Assembly: GCA_019313605.1 (NCBI GenBank)
Contig: JAFDAW010000203.1
Location: 1 to 6,114 of the forward strand
Direction of reading: 5' to 3'
Length of the DNA stretch: 6,114 nucleotides
Source: Deltaproteobacteria bacterium
Lineage (GTDB): Bacteria > Myxococcota_A > UBA9160 > SMWR01
Shown one piece after another: positions 1-4,818 of the stretch. The notes below the pieces were generated by a model. The model ran no database searches. It was not told where the DNA came from and saw nothing but the letters and a program-made list of their open reading frames with translations. The first letter of the stretch is position 1. Every line of letters starts with the position of its first letter. The position numbers and the translations under genes are program-made.

Positions 1-547
1 TCGATCCCCGCTGCGATCTGGAACGCCGCGTCCTGGTTGAAGCGCCGCGCACGCGATCCGCCACCGGACCCGGCCATCGGGAGCAGACCGAGGTGGGTCA
101 TCACCTGGCGTGTGGCGAGGTCGGCCAGCAGGCCCGGGACGTCACTCCCGAGATTCCCGCGCAGGGGCTCCATGAAGATGTTGTCCGAACAGGGCGCGCA
201 GAACGCACCCTTCCGGACCAGCTGCGACAGCGCGACGCCGGCGAAATCCGTGGCGAAGCTGTGGGTCATGCTGCCCGCGATGGTGTACGGCACCGCCGCG
301 CCGCCGATCGAGTCAGTGCCCGTGAGCACCGGGATGCCGCACTCCGCAGCTCGCATGATCTGGTCGCTGTGGGTCTTGGCGTAGTAGAGCGGAAGCGGCG
401 TGACGATCTGGGTGAAGTAGGGCTTCTCTGCGAGCCGGTCCATGCCGCCGCGGATCGCCGCGGCCATCTCGATCACCGCGTCGAACGCGGCGCTGTTCTC
501 GCAGAGGTATTCCAGCGGCTTGCTGGTGTTCTCGACCATGGCCACGA

Positions 548-607
548 ACTCACCGATCTCGCCGTGCAGCGTCGAGTACTCACCGATCTCGCCGTGCAGC
601 GTCGAGT
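548..607. repeat. Perfect 30-bp tandem duplication inside the MttB-like gene (in frame)
   Basis: Bases 548-577 are repeated exactly at 578-607. On the minus strand this doubles a 10-residue segment, giving STLHGEIGEY followed by STLHGEIGEF. With one copy removed, 16 residues separate the DVP motif from the NTSK motif. The neighbouring MttB-like protein has 14 residues between its DVP and NTTK. With both copies the gap is 26. The single-copy state therefore looks ancestral. Confidence 0.5.
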
Positions 608-815
608 CCGGCACGTCCTTGACCATGACGCACACGCCGTCCATGTTCGGCAGCGCGTCGGCCACCCGCGTGATGGTGGCGAGGTCGTCGAAGGTACTGT
701 CCCTCGGCTCGCCGGTCTCGAGATCGAAGACCTGGATGCAGGTCATGCCGGGGAGGAATACGGTGTTCCCCTCCCTCATCTCCATAAAGTCGGTGCCGTC
801 CCGATTCCAGACCTT

Positions 816-864
816 GGCGCTCTTCGCCACCGTCTCCAGGCGCTCTTCGCCACCGTCTCCAGGC
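816..864. repeat. Perfect 23-bp tandem duplication causing a frameshift in the MttB-like gene
   Basis: The unit at 817-839 is repeated exactly at 840-862, and the 23-base periodicity holds from 816 to 864. Because 23 is not a multiple of three, the minus-strand reading frame is shifted. With one copy removed the protein reads ECLETVAKSAKVWNRD, which lines up without gaps against QALETAPKEFTLCGRD of the intact paralogue at 1507-2937. This identifies the duplication as the cause of the frame break. Confidence 0.5.
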
Positions 865-1089
865 ATTCTTTCACGAAGTCGGTCTCGAAGCGGACGACGT
901 GATCCGCCGAGATGTCGCAGCCGGCGCCCGAGAAGAGATCCAGCACCCGGGGGTCCGGATCGAAGGCCACGCCGGTCTCGCGCATCAGCTGGAAGACCGC
1001 GTCGATGATCTTCTGGACGTCGGCCTCCGACAACAGCCCGTAGACCGGGGTTCTGCCCAGCGGAATCTGTTCGTCAGCCATGGATCGAG

Positions 1090-1096
1090 CCTCCTT
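1090..1096 (-). promoter_or_regulatory. Ribosome binding site of the left MttB-like gene
   Basis: The minus strand reads AAGGAGG, a full Shine-Dalgarno match, 8 bases before the ATG at 1081. It decides for this start over the longer in-frame start at 1159. Confidence 0.5.
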
Positions 1097-1279
1097 ACGC
1101 CGAGGATGAGCGCCCGGCCGCGACTTGGCAAGCTTCGCCCATTTCATCGCCGTCTCCACGAGTTCTTCATCGACAACTTCTGGTGCTGGGTCGGGCTTCG
1201 TCCTCGGGCCGCTTCCTCCACGCCCGCTGGGTGGGTGCTAGGGGCTCGGCGCAGCGATCCGGCGCGCGTCCGCCAGGAC

Positions 1280-1362
1280 GGCGGATAGGCGGTGAGTCGG
1301 CAGACAGCGATGTTCGTCGGCGCCCTACGGAACCACCCGCACGCCGCCCAGGCGGATAGGCG
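1280..1362. repeat. 12-bp direct repeat pair near the left edge of the low-GC block
   Basis: GGCGGATAGGCG occurs at 1280-1291 and again at 1351-1362, 71 bases apart. The second copy sits where the composition drops from GC-rich to balanced. The match does not extend beyond 12 bases and no matching copy was noticed at the right edge of the low-GC block, so it may be chance. Confidence 0.5.
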
Positions 1363-1506
1363 TTTCAATAGTCTTTTCAAGTCCGAGAAGGCAGGATGAT
1401 GTCAAATCCGCGGGGAGTAACGTCTCGAGGAGGCCCCAGTAGGACTTATCAGAGCTGGTCGAAATCCGGCTTGGACTGCGTATGCCCGAACACTTCTTTA
1501 AACGTC

Positions 1507-2937
1507 TCACTCCGCATATTTCTGCTCATACGCTTCGATGATCTCATAGCCCCTTCTAACAATGGATTCGTCTAGAGGCGTCACCTGATGCTCTTTGAGA
1601 ATCTTCTTCACAAGTTCTCCGGCTTTCTCCGCTTGTTCCTCTTTTTCCATTGCAAGAAACTCGCACTTGTCTCCATCCAACCGAATAAGTTCACCCCTGA
1701 GGTATTTACGCGTATGCCGATGAGTCAGGAAATTTCCCCTGGGTCCGATATCCCTGAGTGCGTCAAGACCGAGCTTCTCTTCGGTGATATCTACTGGTTT
1801 CAGATATTCGCGACAGCACTCCCATGTGTATGCATCAACAAGCAATTGTTTGAAACAAACCCCGTTCGCGCTATCGATACCTCCCAGACCAGCAACAATA
1901 TCAGTCTGATCGGAACACGCGCAATACATTATGAAGGATCCAAACATAGTTTCACGTTGGTCACCGGCGACTCGAAATCCGGCAAAATCACCGTTAAAAG
2001 ATGGCAAATTATATCTTCTGGTCATTTGCCCCATCCCGCATAAAATCAAACCAAATTCAGGGGCGTCATAGTTGAAACTTCCATCTACCAAATTCATGGG
2101 GCTTGATTCCGCGCGGAAAATATACGGGGCTCCTGGTGCCGCAGCCTGTGTGATCACAAGGCTCGCAAGGTTTTCCGCGTTTGCGGTCAGCATCATGCCT
2201 GCAACGGTAATAGGCGCGGACAGGCCGCCGCTCGGCATGGCAAGACCAACAATCGGGACGCCTGCGCGGGCAAACTCGACCTGGGATTCAATAGCTCGTT
2301 TTTCAAAAGAGAGTGGAGAAATCGGGCAGACTACCGTGGAAATAATCGGACGTTTCTTCAGTTCCTCTTTTCCCCCTGCAAGAAGAGCAGCCAACTCAAT
2401 CTGTATTCTGGCAGCTTCTGCACTTTGCAGAGTAACACCCTGAACATGTTTGGTAGTATTTTGCATGGTCTCCCATAATGTATGGGGCCCATCAGAAAGG
2501 GGCGGAACATCGCTTGGCGACAACGATGTCCAAAGAAAATCAACTGAATCAAGTGCATCTCCAAGCCTTGTAAAACTCGCAAGATCTTTTCTGGTGGAAT
2601 AGCGATACTCTCCAGTTTCATAATCATTGACGAAGGGAGAAAGCCCGTTCGTAGTGGCATACGGATAGCTTCCTGTCGGAATCTCGAGATCATGCTTTGG
2701 GTCGCGGCCACACAGGGTAAATTCCTTTGGTGCGGTCTCGAGAGCCTGATTGACCATCTTCACGGGGATCTTCGCCAGGTGATTCTCATAATCAACAGAC
2801 GCGCCTTCTTTCTCGAGTAATTCCAGCACTGACTCACTGTCTACCCTGATACCGACATCCTGTAAGCATTCAATAGTCTTATCATGAATCAGGTCTTCTT
2901 CTGATTTACTCAATAAAACGGTTTTCAAGTGAGCCAT
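1507..2937 (-). CDS. Non-pyrrolysine MttB-family (trimethylamine methyltransferase-like) corrinoid methyltransferase
   Basis: An intact 476-residue protein, the usual length for the MttB superfamily (COG5598-type TIM-barrel methyltransferases). The family includes pyrrolysine-containing MttB for trimethylamine and pyrrolysine-free enzymes such as MtgB for glycine betaine. These cytoplasmic enzymes pass a methyl group to a cognate corrinoid protein. Visible family segments are CGRDPKHDLEI (76-86), DYETGEYRYST (105-115), SPSDVP (140-145), NTTKHVQGV (160-168), GLSAPITVAGMM (238-249), YNLPSFNGDFAG (309-320) and GPRGNFLTHRHT (398-409). There is no in-frame TAG, so no pyrrolysine. I chose the ATG at 2937 over an in-frame start at 3000 because a CGGAGA Shine-Dalgarno lies 7 bases upstream and the shorter N-terminus (MAHLKTVLLS) matches the family better. 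It is a paralogue of the disrupted gene at 1-1081, but its GC content is much lower than that of either neighbour, which suggests separate origin. No corrinoid protein gene is adjacent. The substrate is not determinable here; betaines or carnitine-like compounds are plausible. Confidence 0.5.
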   Translation of the reverse strand: MAHLKTVLLSKSEEDLIHDKTIECLQDVGIRVDSESVLELLEKEGASVDYENHLAKIPVKMVNQALETAPKEFTLCGRDPKHDLEIPTGSYPYATTNGLSPFVNDYETGEYRYSTRKDLASFTRLGDALDSVDFLWTSLSPSDVPPLSDGPHTLWETMQNTTKHVQGVTLQSAEAARIQIELAALLAGGKEELKKRPIISTVVCPISPLSFEKRAIESQVEFARAGVPIVGLAMPSGGLSAPITVAGMMLTANAENLASLVITQAAAPGAPYIFRAESSPMNLVDGSFNYDAPEFGLILCGMGQMTRRYNLPSFNGDFAGFRVAGDQRETMFGSFIMYCACSDQTDIVAGLGGIDSANGVCFKQLLVDAYTWECCREYLKPVDITEEKLGLDALRDIGPRGNFLTHRHTRKYLRGELIRLDGDKCEFLAMEKEEQAEKAGELVKKILKEHQVTPLDESIVRRGYEIIEAYEQKYAE

Positions 2938-3031
2938 ATTTGGTCTCCGTTGCTGAAAAAGATCTATCTTGAAACCAATAGAAGTTAAGCAGCGTTTCAA
3001 ATCCGATCTTCTTTAATGTTTCATGCAGCAT
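2906..3031 (-). other. Possible small ORF or remnant of a gene end upstream of the MttB-like gene
   Basis: A 41-codon frame starts at ATG 3031 and ends with TAA at 2906-2908, overlapping the start of the MttB-like gene by 32 bases. Its translation begins MLHETLKKIGFETLLNFYWF and is not obviously low complexity. The same frame is open further upstream, without a stop, back to the aminotransferase stop at 3143-3145, reading for example GEDTELTRFYLVNREPP. No good ribosome binding site precedes the ATG. It could be a short real protein, the C-terminal remnant of a gene carried in with the low-GC block, or a chance frame. I do not recognise the product. Confidence 0.5.
2944..2949 (-). promoter_or_regulatory. 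Ribosome binding site of the intact MttB-like gene
   Basis: The minus strand reads CGGAGA with 7 bases between GGAG and the ATG at 2937. It supports the 476-residue start rather than the upstream in-frame start at 3000. Confidence 0.5.
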
Positions 3032-3142
3032 ACAGGGTGGCTCTCGGTTAACCAGATAAAACCGGGTCAATTCTGTATCTTCACCAGCGTAAAGCTGGCC
3101 GATGTTTTCTCCGGCCGCCGCGGCAACCCGATTCGATCCAGG

Positions 3143-4456
3143 TCAGGACGCATGGCGCTTCAAACACGCGTCGATCACCTCGAGCGCGTGGTCGGCGTTG
3201 TCGCGGCCGAAGAGAAGCGGGGGTCGCATCTTGAGGACATTGCCGTGGCTGCCCATGAGTCCCATCAAAACGCCTTCTCGACAGATCGCGCTGACGATGT
3301 GCTTCGCCGCCGCGCGGTCCAACGGCTGACGACTCTCGCGATCGCTGACCAGATCGATCCCCCAAAAGAGCCCCGAGCCTCGCACATCGCCGATGATCGG
3401 ATGCTCGTTCGCGAGTTCCGCGAAACCCCGCTCGAGGTGCCGACCGACTTCACCGGCGTTCTCGAGTAGGCCCTCTTCGTCGATCACGTCGAGCACCGCC
3501 AACGCTGCGGCGGCCGCGACGGGATTTCCCCCGAAGGTGTTGAAGTAATCCATCTTCTCCCCGAAGGCGGCCGCGATCTCCGGGGTCGAAACGACTGCTG
3601 CGACCGGGTGTCCGCCGCCCATCGGCTTACCCAGGACGACGATGTCGGGAACGACGTCGTAGCGCTCGTGCCCCCACCAGGTATCGCCGAGACGGCAATA
3701 ACCCGCCTGCACTTCGTCGGCGATGAAGAGCCCCCCGGCGGCTCGCACGATCGACGCCGCGCGAGCCAGGTAGCCCTTGGGCGGAACGAAGAGGCCATTA
3801 TCGTCCCAGCTCGAATCGACGAGCATTGCCGCCGGCTGGTAACCGCGGTCGGCGAGGCCCGCTACGCCCTCGGCGACCGAGTCCGCGTAGCGTTCGGCGA
3901 GCGCTTCTTCGCCTCCCGGCTCGCTGCCCGCGCGGTAAGGGCCGCGGTAGGTGTCCGGTGCCGTGGCGGCCGCGAGCCAATCGGGTCGGTCTTTGGCGGG
4001 GTAGCTGGAAGTCGATAGCTTCAGCACGAGATCGGAGTTGCCGTGGTACGAACCTTCGCTGACCACCATCCCGTAGTGACCCGTGACCGTCCTGGCGATC
4101 TGGGTCGCGAGATCGTTCGCCTCCGTCCCAGTACAGACGAACCAGCAGGCGCTGAGCTTCTCCGAAAACTTCGCCCCCAGGCGTTCACCCAGCTCGATGA
4201 CCTTCTCATGCAGGTAACGCGTGTGAGTGTTGAGCAGGCGGGCCTGGGTTGCGATGGCTTCCACGACGCGCGGGTGGCAGTGCCCCACCGAGGGGACGTT
4301 GTTGTAGCAATCGAGATAACGACGCCCGTCAGCGTCAAAAAGCCAAACCCCTTCACCTCGCACGATGTGGATGGGCTCGTCGTAAAAGAGTTCGTAGGCG
4401 GGAGCAAGTGCTTGACGTCGGCGGCTCAGTAGATCGTTTCCGTTCATGGGTTCCAC
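3143..4456 (-). CDS. Class III PLP-dependent aminotransferase (AGXT2/ETNPPL-like)
   Basis: A 437-residue fold-type I enzyme of the class III aminotransferase family, cytoplasmic and PLP-dependent. The N-terminal segment carries GEGVWLFDADGRRYLDCYNN (35-53) and VGHCHPRVVEAI (57-68), followed by LNTHTRYLHE (75-84). The cofactor phosphate loop is CTGTEAND (108-115), SYHGN stands at 136-140, and the PLP-ring aspartate is Asp247 in FIADEVQAGY. The Schiff-base lysine is Lys277 in VLGKPMGGGHP, FNTFGGNPVAAAA is at 305-317, and the C-terminal Arg411 lies in LKMRPPLLF. The NNVPSVGHCHP and LNTHTRYLHE wording resembles the AGXT2-like / ethanolamine-phosphate phospho-lyase branch, so either transamination or phospho-lyase chemistry is possible. 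The start is GTG at 4456, supported by AGGAG 9 bases upstream; the ATG at 4447 would be 18 bases from it. It is divergent from the TMADH-like gene and 205 bases upstream of the intact MttB-like gene, so a single operon with the latter is not evident. The amino donor is unknown. Confidence 0.5.
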   Translation of the reverse strand: MEPMNGNDLLSRRRQALAPAYELFYDEPIHIVRGEGVWLFDADGRRYLDCYNNVPSVGHCHPRVVEAIATQARLLNTHTRYLHEKVIELGERLGAKFSEKLSACWFVCTGTEANDLATQIARTVTGHYGMVVSEGSYHGNSDLVLKLSTSSYPAKDRPDWLAAATAPDTYRGPYRAGSEPGGEEALAERYADSVAEGVAGLADRGYQPAAMLVDSSWDDNGLFVPPKGYLARAASIVRAAGGLFIADEVQAGYCRLGDTWWGHERYDVVPDIVVLGKPMGGGHPVAAVVSTPEIAAAFGEKMDYFNTFGGNPVAAAAALAVLDVIDEEGLLENAGEVGRHLERGFAELANEHPIIGDVRGSGLFWGIDLVSDRESRQPLDRAAAKHIVSAICREGVLMGLMGSHGNVLKMRPPLLFGRDNADHALEVIDACLKRHAS

Positions 4457-4465
4457 ACTTTCGCG

Positions 4466-4470
4466 CTCCT
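4466..4470 (-). promoter_or_regulatory. Ribosome binding site deciding the GTG start of the aminotransferase
   Basis: The minus strand reads AGGAG, 9 bases before the GTG at 4456. The next in-frame ATG is too far away to use this site well. Confidence 0.5.
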
Positions 4471-4642
4471 GGTTCAGTCGGGTGAGCCGATGCCCAATAG
4501 ACGATCTGACTCTTCCGCAAAATCGCGGATTACTATGGTAGCGAAGCGTTGTATGACCCGGAGTCGATGCAGCACAAAAGTTGAGCTAGAAGTGGACTCC
4601 GGGCGGCGCATCGGCCAAGATTCACGTTGGGAATGCGATCGC

Positions 4643-4656
4643 TCGAAACGTTTCGA
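4643..4656. promoter_or_regulatory. 14-bp perfect palindrome, candidate operator
   Basis: TCGAAACGTTTCGA equals its own reverse complement. It lies roughly midway between the divergent gene starts, 186 bases from the GTG of the aminotransferase and 162 bases from the ATG of the TMADH-like gene. The central AAACGTTT core resembles operators of LacI-family regulators. It is directly abutted by GCGATCGC at 4635-4642, itself an 8-bp palindrome. The half-site CTCGAAAC (4642-4649) recurs at 4782-4789. A regulator gene is not in the window, so the binding protein is unknown. Confidence 0.5.
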
Positions 4657-4809
4657 TTTCGAGGGCATCAAGCACACCTGCCGCGCGTTCCTCGCGACCG
4701 TGTTCCCGGCGCGCTTCCCGTGATCGGTCGGCCGAACGCGAGAGTGAGGTCCAATCCGAAGAACGATTACGGCCCCTGAAACTCGAAACCCACGATCCGC
4801 ATACGAAAC

Positions 4810-4813
4810 GAGG
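4810..4813 (+). promoter_or_regulatory. Weak ribosome binding site of the TMADH-like gene
   Basis: GAGG lies 5 bases before the ATG at 4819. It is weaker than the sites of the other genes, but the start is independently supported by the N-terminal match to TMADH. Confidence 0.5.
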
Positions 4814-4818
4814 CATCC

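Larger units (their letters stand above)
1..1081 (-). pseudogene. MttB-family (trimethylamine methyltransferase-like) gene, frameshifted by a tandem duplication and cut off at the left edge
   Basis: The start is the ATG at 1079-1081, chosen because a perfect AAGGAGG lies 8 bases upstream. The N-terminus begins MADEQIPLGRTPV and continues in frame to about residue 81 (LETVAKSA). There a 23-bp tandem duplication shifts the frame, and the original frame ends near 776. Skipping one repeat copy restores an open frame to base 1 with no stop. The restored protein reads ETVAKSAKVWNRDGTDF, then ETGEPRDSTFDDLATITRVA, KDVPDSTLHGEIGE, VENTSKPLEYL, GTDSIGGAAVPYTIAGSM and LGLLPMAGSGGGSRARRF. These segments align in order with the intact MttB-like protein encoded at 1507-2937. 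About 352 codons of a family usually near 480 are present. The family transfers a methyl group from a methylamine or betaine to a corrinoid protein in the cytoplasm. No in-frame TAG is seen in the restored part, which probably covers the pyrrolysine region, so a non-pyrrolysine member is likely. A 10-residue in-frame duplication is also present. Either a true pseudogene or a sequencing/assembly error; the substrate is unknown. Confidence 0.5.
1082..1506. other. Non-coding stretch between the two MttB-like genes
   Basis: This 425-base gap contains no convincing gene. The short open frames on both strands look like chance frames: arginine-rich, low complexity, with no family resemblance. It holds the ribosome binding site of the left gene and a 12-bp direct repeat. 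Base composition changes at about 1362, from GC-rich on the left to near-balanced on the right. No clear hairpin followed by a T-run was seen after the upstream gene ends at 1507, and no confident promoter could be read. Confidence 0.5.
1363..3110. other. Low-GC block containing the intact MttB-like gene
   Basis: Counted lines give 27/60 GC (1921-1980) and 26/60 (2401-2460), against 42/60 (181-240) and 45/60 (3901-3960) outside. The block covers the whole second MttB-like gene plus about 140 bases on its 3' side and about 170 bases on its 5' side. Both edges are approximate. No transposase, integrase or long flanking repeat is visible. Acquisition from a lower-GC donor is the simplest reading; an assembly join is the alternative. 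Confidence 0.5.
4457..4818. promoter_or_regulatory. Divergent intergenic control region
   Basis: This 362-base region separates the 5' ends of the aminotransferase (minus) and the TMADH-like gene (plus), so it should hold both promoters. I see no convincing -35/-10 pair on either strand. It contains a 14-bp palindrome at 4643-4656, an adjoining 8-bp palindrome, and a further CTCGAAAC half-site copy at 4782-4789, close to the TMADH-like start. A short plus-strand frame at 4490-4723 has no ribosome binding site or family resemblance and is not called as a gene. Confidence 0.5.

Noticed and set aside
93..902. 269-codon plus-strand open frame opposite the left MttB-like gene
   Set aside because: It is the antisense of the restored MttB-like frame, codon for codon. 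Its translation is rich in arginine, histidine and aspartate and shows no family motifs, as expected for the mirror of a GC-rich gene.
1144..1380. 78-codon minus-strand frame between the MttB-like genes
   Set aside because: Arginine-, alanine- and serine-rich translation with no domain, no ribosome binding site seen, and it crosses the composition boundary at about 1362.
1449..1509. Possible C-terminal extension of the intact MttB-like protein by a one-base frameshift (reading ETFKEVFGHTQSKPDFDQL after the stop)
   Set aside because: Dropping one base would join the frames, but the protein already ends naturally at family length (476 residues), and nothing shows that the extension belongs to it.
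1507..2937. Pyrrolysine-encoding true MttB
   Set aside because: There is no in-frame TAG codon in this gene or in the restored frame of its paralogue, so the pyrrolysine trimethylamine methyltransferase is not supported.
3084..3098. Small hairpin CCAGC-gtaaa-GCTGG downstream of the aminotransferase
   Set aside because: The stem is only five base pairs and is not followed by a T-run on either strand, so it is not supported as a terminator.
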